A DNA stretch of 64,000 nucleotides, from positions 293,864-357,863 of the forward strand of contig CAYXTO010000002.1 in NCBI GenBank assembly GCA_964468045.1. The letters are read 5' to 3'. Positions 1 to 8,026 of the stretch are shown here, in pieces; position 1 is the stretch's first letter, and each line of letters starts with the position of its first letter. The stretch is from JAWKXU01 sp964468045 (GTDB taxonomy: Bacteria > Pseudomonadota > Alphaproteobacteria > Sphingomonadales > Sphingomonadaceae). Below the pieces are notes generated by a model, which saw only the letters and a list, made by a program, of their open reading frames with translations, made no database searches and had not been told where the DNA came from. The position numbers and the translations under genes were made by a program.

Positions 1-423
1 CAGGGCGTCGAACTCTCGGCTTCGGTCGAGCGCGGGCCGATCTCCGTGTCGGGAACGCTGGCCTATACCGACGCCAAGGTCCACGAAAACGGGATCGACG
101 ATACCCTGGACGGCAATCGTCCGGCACAAACGCCGAAATGGGCGGCGAGCGGCACCTTCGCCTGGCAGCCGCGCGAGAACTGGCTGGTTTCGCTGACCCT
201 GAGGCACATTGGCCGCCAGTTCGAGGACGATCTCGAAACGGATGCGCTGCCGGCCGCGACCACGCTCGACGCCTTCGCCCGCGTGCCGCTGTGGGATCGC
301 CTGAACCTCGTCCTGCGCGGCGAGAATCTGTTCGACGAAAAGGTCATCACCCGCAATCAGGGCGGGTCGATCGATCTGGGCGTCGCTCGTACCGTTTGGG
401 CGGGGTTGCGTTACGGTTTCTGA
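1..423 (+). CDS. TonB-dependent receptor, C-terminal part (5' truncated by window edge)
   Basis: The frame is open from the window edge and encodes about 140 residues of the late beta-barrel of an outer-membrane TonB-dependent receptor. Typical late-barrel features are the TPKWAASG turn, strands such as SLTLRHIGRQFED, the RGENLFDEKV segment, and the terminal aromatic GLRYGF, which serves as the outer-membrane assembly signal in this family. The plug and most of the barrel lie outside the window, so the ligand cannot be judged. The last 13 bases overlap the convergent AraC-type gene. Its position beside the kinase cassettes hints at a shared substrate, but that is inference. Confidence 0.85.
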   Translation, partial: QGVELSASVERGPISVSGTLAYTDAKVHENGIDDTLDGNRPAQTPKWAASGTFAWQPRENWLVSLTLRHIGRQFEDDLETDALPAATTLDAFARVPLWDRLNLVLRGENLFDEKVITRNQGGSIDLGVARTVWAGLRYGF

Positions 424-1457
424 GCGTTCTGGCTCGTCTCGGTGCCGTTCAGGGGCGTTTCAGGCGCCTTCAGCCGCGCCTTGCCGGGCGGGCTGCCGAA
501 GCGCCGCTTGAACGCGCGGGAGAAGTGGCTGCTTCCCGAAAAACCGCAGGAAAGCGCGATTTCCGTCACCGGCAGCGAGGTCGCGCGCAGCAGTTGCGCG
601 GCATGGTCGAGGCGAATCGCCATGTAGGTGTCGGCGATGGTCGCGCCCAGCCGTTTCGCGAACAGACGCTCGAGCTGGCGCAGCGTCACGCCGCCGCAGA
701 GCGCGGCCAGCGAAGCGCGCGAAACCGGCTCTTCCACCGCGCGCTCCATCGCCGCCAGCGCGCGCAGCACCCGCTCATCGGTGGTGCGGAAGCGGTCCTT
801 CAGGCTGGGCCGTTGGGCCAGCCCCGCGTCGCGCGCCTCGGTGCGGATGAACCATTCGCCCACCTTCATCGCCAGGGCTTGCCCCTGTTCGCGCTCGATC
901 AGCTCAAGCGCCATGTCGAGCGCCGCGGTCCCACCCGCGCATGTCATCCGCCGGCGGTCGATGACATAGAGCGCTTCCTCCAGCATCAGGTCGGGAAATG
1001 CCTCGCGCATCGCGGGCGCATGTTCCCAATGGACCGTGCAGCGATGCCCGCCCAGCAGCCCCGCCCGCGCAAGCAGGAATGGGCCGCCCGACACACCGCC
1101 GAGCAGCAGCTGGGCCGCCGAGATCCGGCGCAGCGCGGCGAAGGTCGCGCGATCCGCGAAGGCGGCCGGGTCGCCGCCCGCGATGACGAAGGCCATGTCG
1201 CAGGCGGCCGCATCCTCGATCCGGGCTTCGGCAAGGATCGCGGCGCCGTTCGAGGCACGGGCCGGCTGGAGCGCGTCCGTATCTCGCGCTTCGGGAATGG
1301 CCACGTGCATCCAGCGATACAGCGTGCGCCCCGCCAGAACATTGGCGGCCCGGAAAGGCTCCACGATGGAGGCATAGGCCAGCATCGGGAAGCCTTCGAC
1401 AAGCAGCAGGGCGATGCTGCGCGGGGAAGAGGAGGGGTCGCTTTCCGGCATGATCAT
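411..1457 (-). CDS. AraC-family transcriptional regulator with GlxA-type (DJ-1/PfpI-like) N-terminal domain
   Basis: The 348-residue protein has two parts. Residues about 14-190 resemble the class I glutamine-amidotransferase-like sensor domain of GlxA/CdhR regulators, including the nucleophile-elbow region GVSGGPFLLARAGLL, where serine replaces the usual cysteine, so no enzyme activity is expected. Residues about 225-335 are an AraC DNA-binding domain with two helix-turn-helix motifs, ending in the family signature EIALSCGFSGSSHFSRAFK followed by RRFGSPP. Members of this group usually control catabolism of amines or small organic acids. It lies 57 bases downstream of the TetR gene on the same strand and may be co-transcribed with it. 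The start could also be the ATG two codons further in. Confidence 0.9.
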   Translation of the reverse strand: MIMPESDPSSSPRSIALLLVEGFPMLAYASIVEPFRAANVLAGRTLYRWMHVAIPEARDTDALQPARASNGAAILAEARIEDAAACDMAFVIAGGDPAAFADRATFAALRRISAAQLLLGGVSGGPFLLARAGLLGGHRCTVHWEHAPAMREAFPDLMLEEALYVIDRRRMTCAGGTAALDMALELIEREQGQALAMKVGEWFIRTEARDAGLAQRPSLKDRFRTTDERVLRALAAMERAVEEPVSRASLAALCGGVTLRQLERLFAKRLGATIADTYMAIRLDHAAQLLRATSLPVTEIALSCGFSGSSHFSRAFKRRFGSPPGKARLKAPETPLNGTETSQNAQKP

Positions 1458-1514
1458 GTCGTTATGGGGAAAGTTCCCGATAGCACAAGCTGCTGGAGTT
1501 TCGGATTGCTGCCG

Positions 1515-2204
1515 TCAGCGGGACCCGTTCAAGGACTGGGCCGCGAAGGAGAATCCCGGCTCGATTTCGCGCTGCAGCCGCTCCAGGGCATCGTCCAGCT
1601 GCTGCCGCGCTTTGCCGGTGGTGGCGGGATAGACGATGCAGGCGCCGCCCTGCATCATCCGGGCCCGGAATTCCCGATCGGTGAATTCGTGCTGGACCCA
1701 CAGATCCAGCACGCCGATGCTGTGCGACAGCAGGGCCACCGCGATATCCTCGGCCGAGAGACGGGCGCCCCTGGCGAAATATCCTTCGCCGATCAGGCCT
1801 GACAGGGAGTGCCGCCAGTAATCGAGCGCCCGGGTCATATAGGCCGGCCGCTGTTCCCTGGCATATTCGCCGAGCTGATATTTGTAGAGCGGGCGAAAGA
1901 GCTCGGGATCGCCGATGAAGTAATTGGCGGCGTTTTCCATGGCCAGCACCGGGCCGAGCGCCGCAGGCGCCTTTCCCCGGAGTTGCGCGCCCGAGGAAAG
2001 AAGGTCGTCCATCGCCCGGTTGAGCAGCGAATAGAGGATGGCGCCCTTGCTGCCGAACAGATTATAGGGGGTGGGCGCGCTCATCCGCGCGCGCTTGGCA
2101 AGCTGAACCATCGTGAACGATGTGCCGTTGGTCTCGCGGACGAGGGCCTCGGCGACGTCGAGGATGCGCTGCAGGCGCTCCTTGCGTTGTTCGTCGCGCA
2201 GCAT
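1515..2204 (-). CDS. TetR-family transcriptional regulator (paralogue 1)
   Basis: The protein has 229 residues. The N-terminal helix-turn-helix spans residues about 10-58, with the recognition-helix region SAPTPYNLFGSKGAILYSLL typical of TetR repressors, followed by a helical ligand-binding domain. It is clearly paralogous to the regulator at 7079-7783: both share the NLFGSKGA-(I/V)-LYSLLNR block, the (E/K)LFRPLYK-like segment and a matching C-terminal half. It is divergent from the cassette beginning at 2426, and a perfect inverted repeat lies in the spacer, so autoregulation and control of that cassette are likely. The inducer is unknown. Confidence 0.92.
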   Translation of the reverse strand: MLRDEQRKERLQRILDVAEALVRETNGTSFTMVQLAKRARMSAPTPYNLFGSKGAILYSLLNRAMDDLLSSGAQLRGKAPAALGPVLAMENAANYFIGDPELFRPLYKYQLGEYAREQRPAYMTRALDYWRHSLSGLIGEGYFARGARLSAEDIAVALLSHSIGVLDLWVQHEFTDREFRARMMQGGACIVYPATTGKARQQLDDALERLQREIEPGFSFAAQSLNGSR

Positions 2205-2290
2205 CGCTCTCGCTTCCCCCCTTCATGGCTGCCAAGCGGCCGGATTCATTGAACATGACTCAAGCATGGGGGGGAGTGCAATCCGAACAA

Positions 2291-2310
2291 TTTTTTAGCG
2301 TACTAAAAAA
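2291..2310. promoter_or_regulatory. Putative TetR operator (inverted repeat TTTTTTAG-CGTA-CTAAAAAA)
   Basis: Perfect 8-base arms separated by 4 bases lie in the 221-base divergent spacer between the TetR gene (start 2204) and the cassette gene at 2426. Size, symmetry and position fit a TetR-type operator. The AT-rich arms stand out against GC-rich surroundings. Which protein binds is inferred from position only. Confidence 0.6.
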
Positions 2311-2425
2311 TCCTGCTGGACATGGAGGCAAGGCCGCTTAGGTTGATCGCATAGACTGTCCGGATCGAGTCCGGCTGCGGCCGTGGCAAGCGCCGCGCAT
2401 CATAAGTGCTTGTGGAGAGGGTAAA

Positions 2426-3382
2426 ATGATCAAGGAAAGCGACATCCTGTTCCATACGCCGGCCTCGCCGCCCTACGACTGGGCGGAGACGGGTTTCTTC
2501 GGCTTCTACATTCCCTCCGCCGACCTGATGGGCTGGGTTTATTTCGTCCATCGCGCCGGAGTGGGCGCGACCGTGGCGGATATCGAGATCGTGGATCGCT
2601 GGTCCGAGCACATCCACGATGCCGCCTATATGCTGATGACCCACCACAACCCGTTGCCCGAGAAAGCGGAGAAATTCTCGCTGGAAAGCGGGTTTTCCTT
2701 CGAGGCGCGTTCCTTGCGGGAATACCGGATCGCCTATCAGGCGGCCGATATCGAGTTGGATATGGAAGCGGTCAGCCTGATGGAGCCATACGACATCCAT
2801 GATCCGTCGATGGATCCGATGGCGGTCGCGGACGAAGCCGCCGCCATTGCCAATACCGGCTTCGGCTCGGCCTATGCATCGCATTTCGACATGACGGTAA
2901 GGGTGAAGGGCACGCTCCGCCTGGGTGACCGGCGCCTGCCGATCGATTGCGTATCGACCATGGATCACAGCTGGGGTCCGCGCCCGGAGGTCGCGCTGAA
3001 CCCGATCCTGTGGGTCAATGCCCATTTCGGGGAAGCCTATGCACTGCACGGCATCTTTGCCTATGATCGCCATGCGCCGATCGGCCAGCAGCACAGCTTC
3101 AAGCACGGCTATGCCCTGGTCGATGGGAAGGTCAGGGGTGCGAAGGCCGGAACCGTCCGCACGACGCGCAAGGGCCTGTATCCCCTCGCTACGGAAGTGA
3201 CGCTTACCGATGTGGACGGGCGCGAGCACCGGCTGTCCGGAGAGGCCGTAACCCATCACCCGTGGATGGCCTATGGCAACAATCTGGCGCCAGTATGCAT
3301 GATGCGCTGGAACGCCGAGGGTGCGGACGGATACGGCACTTACATGGAAGGCATGCCGCTGAACCATTTGCGCGTGGGTTGA
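2426..3382 (+). CDS. Lipocalin-like two-domain protein, cassette copy A (DUF7064/7065-like)
   Basis: The 318-residue protein has no signal peptide and no membrane segment. It is rich in beta-strand and carries the conserved blocks DWAETGFFGFYIP near the N-terminus, MEPYDIHDPSMDPMAVADE in the middle and STMDHSWGPRPE at about residues 178-189. The layout resembles the AttH/CrtC-like tandem-lipocalin proteins; I believe databases label it DUF7064/DUF7065, but I could not check. It is closely related to the copy at 13912 (same length, long identical blocks) and more distantly to the one at 9711. It starts a three-gene run (2426-5107) with a kinase-fold protein and a small helical protein. Binding or converting a hydrophobic ligand is a guess from the fold. 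The start has a GAGAGG ribosome site. Confidence 0.75.
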   Translation: MIKESDILFHTPASPPYDWAETGFFGFYIPSADLMGWVYFVHRAGVGATVADIEIVDRWSEHIHDAAYMLMTHHNPLPEKAEKFSLESGFSFEARSLREYRIAYQAADIELDMEAVSLMEPYDIHDPSMDPMAVADEAAAIANTGFGSAYASHFDMTVRVKGTLRLGDRRLPIDCVSTMDHSWGPRPEVALNPILWVNAHFGEAYALHGIFAYDRHAPIGQQHSFKHGYALVDGKVRGAKAGTVRTTRKGLYPLATEVTLTDVDGREHRLSGEAVTHHPWMAYGNNLAPVCMMRWNAEGADGYGTYMEGMPLNHLRVG

Positions 3383-3393
3383 GTGCGAGCAAC

Positions 3394-4590
3394 ATGGTGG
3401 CACCAGTCATAGACAAGCAGAATCCGCCTTCGGATTGGATCGAAGCGGTTCGTGCACGCTTTCCGACCGAACGCACGATGGACGAGGCGCTCACCCGCAA
3501 GATGCGCGCCCGTTCGGGACCCGTCTATTCGCCGACACCGATTTCCGACATCGAGCAACGGCTGGCGCGCTTCGTTTCGGAGGTGGCGCCCGGAAGCACG
3601 ATCAGCAACGTGGCCCCGCTTGGCGGGGGCGCATCCAAGGAACAATTCCGGTTCGAGCTGGCAGAGCCGGGGCGGGCGGCGGTTGCCTATGTCCTTCGGC
3701 GCGAACCGCCCGAATCCGTGGTGGAGACGCACCGTTTGCGGGAATACCAGCTGATGGGGGCAATGCAGGGCGTGGTCCCCGTGCCGGATGTGCCGTGGGT
3801 GGATACCGATGGCCGCTGGTTCGGCCGCCCCGCCTTGATCAGCCGTTTTGTGAGCGGCGTTACCAAGCCCCCCGGAGGCAGCGGCAATGTCACCGGCCTT
3901 GGCGCGCAATACAGTCCGGAATTGCAACGGGCGCTGGGCACCCAGTTCACGGAGCTGTTTGCCAGGATTCATACATTCGATTGGCGGAATGCGGAGCTGG
4001 ATGCTTTCGACGTTCCCGAGGCTGGGTCGAACGCGGGCGTGCAGGCAACCATCAATTGGTACGATCGGGTCTGGGAGGAAGATTCCTCCGAGCCGATGCC
4101 GATCATCCGCTTCGCTGCCCAATGGCTTCGGGCCAATGCGCCGCCGATCGACCATGTTTCCGTCATCCATCACGATTATCGGGCGGGCAATTTCCTGTTC
4201 GATCCGGAGAGCACTGAGATCACGGCGGTGCTCGATTGGGAGCTGGCACATCTGGGGGACTATCACGAGGATCTCGCCTGGAGCCTGCAGGAAGGTTACG
4301 GGCGGTTGGACGATCAGGGACGCTTCCTTGTTTGCGGGCTGATCGAGAGATCGGAGTTCCTGCAACGCTGGCAAGACCATACCGGCTTGCCGGTCGATCC
4401 CGCGAAGCTCGATTACTATGCGGTCATGAACTGCTGGAAATCGACGATCATGGTGCTCGGAACCGCGGTGCGCTGTGCGATGGGCGGCAAGAGCCATCAG
4501 GACATATTGCTGGCCTGGCTGGCCGGGTTCGGTCCCACCTGCGTCTATTCGCTGAATGCGCTGCTGAGAAAGGCGATCCATGGTTCCTGA
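3394..4590 (+). CDS. APH-fold phosphotransferase family protein, cassette copy A
   Basis: The 398-residue protein belongs to the aminoglycoside-phosphotransferase/choline-kinase superfamily, in the branch related to the kinase domains of ACAD10/ACAD11 and LvaA. Visible motifs are the glycine-rich loop GGGASKEQF (residues 77-85), the catalytic loop IHHDYRAGN with His259, Asp261 and Asn266, and the metal site DWE at 281-283 followed by GDYHEDLAW. The copy has His where most members have Gly before the catalytic Asp. I chose ATG 3394, twelve bases after the upstream stop. The frame is open further upstream, but that stretch overlaps the previous gene. It ends 11 bases inside the next gene. Phosphorylation of a hydroxyacyl-CoA-like substrate is plausible but unproven. 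Confidence 0.85.
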   Translation: MVAPVIDKQNPPSDWIEAVRARFPTERTMDEALTRKMRARSGPVYSPTPISDIEQRLARFVSEVAPGSTISNVAPLGGGASKEQFRFELAEPGRAAVAYVLRREPPESVVETHRLREYQLMGAMQGVVPVPDVPWVDTDGRWFGRPALISRFVSGVTKPPGGSGNVTGLGAQYSPELQRALGTQFTELFARIHTFDWRNAELDAFDVPEAGSNAGVQATINWYDRVWEEDSSEPMPIIRFAAQWLRANAPPIDHVSVIHHDYRAGNFLFDPESTEITAVLDWELAHLGDYHEDLAWSLQEGYGRLDDQGRFLVCGLIERSEFLQRWQDHTGLPVDPAKLDYYAVMNCWKSTIMVLGTAVRCAMGGKSHQDILLAWLAGFGPTCVYSLNALLRKAIHGS

Positions 4591-5107
4591 TACGACACTT
4601 CGCCTCAAGGCCGTGCTCAAGGCGCTGGACGAGGTCATCGAGCCGGTCATCCCCGAGGATGCCGCCCTGGCACGGGAGCAACTGGCGCTGGCCAGGAAAT
4701 CCATCGCGCTGGTGATCGAGCAGATTCCGCTGGAACTGGCCTATATGATACGCGACGTGCGAGAGGACGTGGCGCTGGCGCGTCAGGTCCTGGCCCGGCT
4801 TGGCCCCGAAGACCCGTTTTTGGCGAGGCTCGAAGCGTCCATTACGGATGCCGAAGCAGCTCTGCCGGCCGTGCCGCCGGATGCCGATGCGATCAAGGCG
4901 ACATGGCTGCAAATGAAGGAAGCCTTGCAGGATGCGGTGGACAATCTGTTCGCCGATGCCCCGGACGAACTCTGGAAGAGTCTGGGCCGTGCGGTGATCG
5001 AATACAGCGAGCAGCGCAATCTTCGCGAACGGGCATGGGTTGCCGCCACCGGCTTCGATCCGGAACCCGGCAAGTTGCCGTCGCTGCGCGAGGCGGCGTT
5101 GGGCTGA
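4580..5107 (+). CDS. Small helical protein, cassette copy A (function unknown)
   Basis: The 175-residue protein is almost entirely helical, with no signal peptide or transmembrane helix. Its C-terminus carries the family signature EQRNLRERAWVAATGFDPEP, corresponding to Q-x-x-R-(E/D)-R-x-W-x4-GFD in all four copies of this window. The N-terminal helix (LKAVLKALDEVIEPVIP) also matches the other copies. This copy is the most divergent of the four. It overlaps the kinase gene by 11 bases, implying translational coupling and a shared complex. In Pseudomonas putida the kinase LvaA needs a small partner, LvaB, so an accessory subunit role is a reasonable analogy. Homology to LvaB/DUF6285 was not tested. 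Confidence 0.7.
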   Translation: MVPDTTLRLKAVLKALDEVIEPVIPEDAALAREQLALARKSIALVIEQIPLELAYMIRDVREDVALARQVLARLGPEDPFLARLEASITDAEAALPAVPPDADAIKATWLQMKEALQDAVDNLFADAPDELWKSLGRAVIEYSEQRNLRERAWVAATGFDPEPGKLPSLREAALG

Positions 5108-5163
5108 CCGAGCCGGCCTGAGGCGGACGCATCGCCGCCCGCTCCAGGCCGTGCGCTTTCCAG

Positions 5164-5260
5164 GCTCATTCCGAGTCCGGTTGAACCGGAACGAGTCTGG
5201 AATTTACCTGTTTCCGTGATTTCCGAGTCAGCAAGTGATTCCACTTGCTTCGAAATCATT
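5164..5260. repeat. Dispersed intergenic two-hairpin repeat, copy 1
   Basis: This element fills the gap between two convergent genes (ends 5107 and 5261). One hairpin is built around CCGGTTGAACCGG, flanked by CTCATTCCG/CGGAACGAG-like arms. The second has the outer arms GTGATTTC/GAAATCAT and an inner perfect stem GCAAGTG (5231-5237)/CACTTGC (5242-5248). Related copies occur at 30282, 31363 and 35082. It could act as a bidirectional terminator or a REP-like element. Confidence 0.75.
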
Positions 5261-5764
5261 CTAGCCCGCCCGGATCAGGTCCTCGATCTGCGGCAGTTCG
5301 CCTGCGTTCACGTCGAACCCGCAAGCGACAAACCAGGCCCGGTCGCGAAACGCCTGCCTCTTGCCGAATTCCAGCACTTCCTTGTGAAGATGGCGCCGGA
5401 AGGCATCGCTGCCGTCCTCATCGACAGCCTGAACCAGCTCTTCCAGCGCAGCCGAGACTTCGCGAAAGCTCTCTTCGCTCGGCGCTTGCGCGGCGGCGAT
5501 CCGGTTTGAAAGCTCCTCGCCGGCGGCCGTCGTTGCCGCGCCGCCTTCCGGTTTCAGCGCCTTGGCTGTGGAGGTGAGGTCGGCGTGGCAGAGTTCGGTA
5601 TATTTCTCGACCTTGTCCCATTGCCCCGACATCATCGCCAATTGGCCGAGCAGAAGCGCAGCCTGTTCCTGGGCGAGGCGGTTCTCCGGATCGATCGCCG
5701 GCATGATGACGCTGCTGAGAGCACGGCTCATGCTGTCGAGCCGGATGGCAAATCCCGGGATCAT
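5261..5764 (-). CDS. Small helical protein, cassette copy B (function unknown)
   Basis: The 167-residue all-helical protein is paralogous to those at 4580, 9187 and 14961. It shows the N-terminal block PENRLAQEQAALLLGQL and the C-terminal signature KRQAFRDRAWFVACGFD. The frame is open further upstream, but the start at 5764 forms a 4-base ATGA overlap with the stop of the kinase gene at 5761, as in copy C. No catalytic motif is visible. Together with its kinase and the TetR gene at 7783 it forms a leftward transcription unit. Confidence 0.72.
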   Translation of the reverse strand: MIPGFAIRLDSMSRALSSVIMPAIDPENRLAQEQAALLLGQLAMMSGQWDKVEKYTELCHADLTSTAKALKPEGGAATTAAGEELSNRIAAAQAPSEESFREVSAALEELVQAVDEDGSDAFRRHLHKEVLEFGKRQAFRDRAWFVACGFDVNAGELPQIEDLIRAG

Positions 5765-6936
5765 TCTGCGTTCTCCTCGAGCAGGAGGCGGGTCAGTTCG
5801 TCGAGCAACGGAGGGGACACCATCGAAAGCCACGTGAGGAGGATGTCCTGGTGGTTGTGGTGGCGCGAAGCTGCCGTCAGGCCATTGCTGGCCATGGCGA
5901 CCACGCTCCATGAAAGAAGGATGCGGTAGAAGCGCAGGATCTTGCGATCGACCTTGCGGCCCGTGGCGTTTTCGTAGCTTGCTATGAATTCGTCCGCGGT
6001 CATCAGGTTGGAGCAGAGATATTCGCCCTGCTCGTTCCGCGCGCCGAAGATCTCGACGAAGGACCAGGCAAGATCCTCGTGATAATCCCCGATATGGGCG
6101 AGTTCCCAATCCAGGATGGCGGTGATCTCGCCGCTGTCTTCGTCGAACAGGTAATTGCCGGTGCGGAAATCTCCGTGGACCAGAACCAGTTCCTGCGTTT
6201 TCGGCATATTGGCCCGCAGCCAGGACTCGACCACCGCAAACACCGGATTGGGCGCGAAGGCCGATTCCCGCCAGACCCGCGCCCACAGGTTCACGCGGAA
6301 ACGCGCAGCCTGATAGGGGTCGGCATCGGGAATCTCGAAATGAGGCAGGGGATTGGCGCGGAAATCGAATTCATGGATCGCGCGCAGGTGATTCATGAAT
6401 TGCGGCGCCAGCTTCCGGCGCCATTCGACGTTGAAGCCAGTTCCCAGCCCCGATACGCCCGCTCCGCCCGCGGTGGGCTTGGTTGTGCCCTGGACGAAGG
6501 TGGTGATCATGCTCGGCGAGCCCAACCAGGTTCCCTCGCGGTCCAGGAAGCGCGGCTGGGGTGCAGGGACTACACCTTGCATCGCTTCCATAAGTTCGAA
6601 TTCCCGTTCGCGGCTGGTTTCCAGAACGCCGTCAGTGGGGTCCATCCGCAGGACCAGCCGTTCGCCGGAATTGTCTTCCTGGCGCATCAGCGTGAACAAG
6701 AATTGTTCCTTGGAAGCGCCGCCAGCAAGGCGTGTCAGGTTGGTGATGGAGAAGTTCTCCAGCCCCTGTGCGCTCAGGAAATTCGTTAGCCGTCCTTCGA
6801 TCTCCTGAGGCGAAACGGGCTGGTAGGCCCCCCATTCCCGCTTGCGCAGACGCTTGTCGAGCATCTCCTGGAGAAAGCGGTCCTGATCCTTCAGATGCGC
6901 AAGCGGTTTGGTATCCACCGTCAATTCCGCGGTCAT
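5761..6936 (-). CDS. APH-fold phosphotransferase family protein, cassette copy B
   Basis: The 391-residue protein is an APH-fold kinase paralogue. It has the glycine-rich loop AGGASKEQFLF (about residues 71-81), the canonical catalytic loop VHGDFRTGN (His254, Asp256, Asn261) and DWELAHIGDYHEDLAW (metal ligands Asp276, Glu278). All core residues are intact, so it should be active. It is followed by the small helical gene with a 4-base overlap and preceded by the TetR gene on the same strand, with a 142-base gap. This module lacks an adjacent lipocalin-like gene, unlike copies A, C and D. Confidence 0.87.
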   Translation of the reverse strand: MTAELTVDTKPLAHLKDQDRFLQEMLDKRLRKREWGAYQPVSPQEIEGRLTNFLSAQGLENFSITNLTRLAGGASKEQFLFTLMRQEDNSGERLVLRMDPTDGVLETSREREFELMEAMQGVVPAPQPRFLDREGTWLGSPSMITTFVQGTTKPTAGGAGVSGLGTGFNVEWRRKLAPQFMNHLRAIHEFDFRANPLPHFEIPDADPYQAARFRVNLWARVWRESAFAPNPVFAVVESWLRANMPKTQELVLVHGDFRTGNYLFDEDSGEITAILDWELAHIGDYHEDLAWSFVEIFGARNEQGEYLCSNLMTADEFIASYENATGRKVDRKILRFYRILLSWSVVAMASNGLTAASRHHNHQDILLTWLSMVSPPLLDELTRLLLEENAE

Positions 6937-7078
6937 GCAGCGCTCATCGACGGAACGGCCTTATTCGGATGAACGGTGGAGCCGGCTACGGCGTCCATCC
7001 CTTCAGGGCTTGCGGCGCATCCTTCGATCAAGGGGCATTCCATTATCACTCTCTCCAAGGCAATGTTTTGAAAGAAAT

Positions 7079-7783
7079 TTATTTCTTGCGCACTTCGTGG
7101 GGCGCGTTCTTCCGCAAGAAGGAGAATTTCCTGATCTGCGGCCGGACGGACGCGATGATCTCCTCGATCTTCCTGCGCTCGCTATCGGGAACCACGGCAT
7201 AAACGAGCAGCGCCGCGTCATGGGTCATGCGGGCGACGAATTCCTCGTTGTCGATATCTTCCTGCACCCAAAGATCGATGACTCCGGAGCTGTGGGTCAG
7301 CAGCGCAAGCGCGACATCATCGCGGGAAAAGCTGCCATCGGCCGGATCGTCCTGAAGATATCCTTGTTCAACCAATCCCTCGAGACTGCGCTTCCAATAG
7401 GTAAGCCCGCGATCAAGATAGAACGGGCGCGCGCCCATGTCCCGCTCGCCCAGCTGGAATTTGTAGAGAGGCCGGTACAAGCCGGGCTTCTCGACAAAAA
7501 TCTTTGCGGCATGCGTCATGCTATAGATCGCATAGATGACCGGATCGTCCGACGCAGTGCCATCGTGCCGGTCATTGATGATCTGATCCAGTCCCCGATT
7601 CAGCAGGCTGTAGAGCACAGCGCCCTTAGAGCCGAAAAGATTGTAGAACGTCGTGGGACTGATTCCGACGAATTCGGCGAGCTGGTACATTGTGAAATCG
7701 GTACTGGATTTCTGCAATATCAGCTTCTCGACCCCGTCGAGTATCTTTTTCTTGCGTTCCTCTTTCGGTATTTTCCTAAGCAT
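7079..7783 (-). CDS. TetR-family transcriptional regulator (paralogue 2)
   Basis: The protein has 234 residues from ATG 7783. The frame is open 56 codons further upstream, but that stretch is not protein-like and would cover the promoter. The helix-turn-helix lies at residues about 8-52 (FTMYQLAEFVGISPTTFYNL), followed by FGSKGAVLYSLLNRG, which nearly matches the regulator at 1515. It reads leftward into the kinase and helical genes of copy B and is divergent from copy C. The spacer contains a perfect palindrome at 7956-7974, so it probably represses both directions. Confidence 0.92.
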   Translation of the reverse strand: MLRKIPKEERKKKILDGVEKLILQKSSTDFTMYQLAEFVGISPTTFYNLFGSKGAVLYSLLNRGLDQIINDRHDGTASDDPVIYAIYSMTHAAKIFVEKPGLYRPLYKFQLGERDMGARPFYLDRGLTYWKRSLEGLVEQGYLQDDPADGSFSRDDVALALLTHSSGVIDLWVQEDIDNEEFVARMTHDAALLVYAVVPDSERRKIEEIIASVRPQIRKFSFLRKNAPHEVRKK

Positions 7784-7955
7784 TTGTCTGCCCCGCCATG
7801 ATCCCGTCATTTCAAGCTTGCGCGGCGACGTTAGCCGAGTGATCCCTTGCTGCAAATTGCATGATGCGGCTTTCCCGAAGCTCGGGCAAAGATGCTTGCC
7901 GGGATTCTCTCCGGAACGAGTGCCGCAAGTTGTGATTCCCGCCGGATTCATGACT

Positions 7956-7974
7956 TGTAATGTAAGACATTACA
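7956..7974. promoter_or_regulatory. Putative TetR operator TGTAATGT-AAG-ACATTACA
   Basis: Perfect 8-base inverted arms with a 3-base centre, 52 bases before the kinase start at 8027 and inside the 243-base divergent spacer to the TetR gene. The TGTAAT/ATTACA half-site recurs in the palindrome over the promoter at 10784-10816, linking two operons to one regulator. Confidence 0.7.
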
Positions 7975-8026
7975 CGTCTATGCCGTCAAGCTGAAACGAT
8001 ATTCGAGAATTGGGAGAAAAAACAGC

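Noticed and set aside
2303..3403. Long reverse-strand ORF opposite the lipocalin-like gene, and similar long antisense frames elsewhere
   Set aside because: These are mirror frames of GC-rich real genes, rich in Arg, Gly, His and Pro, without domains or ribosome sites.
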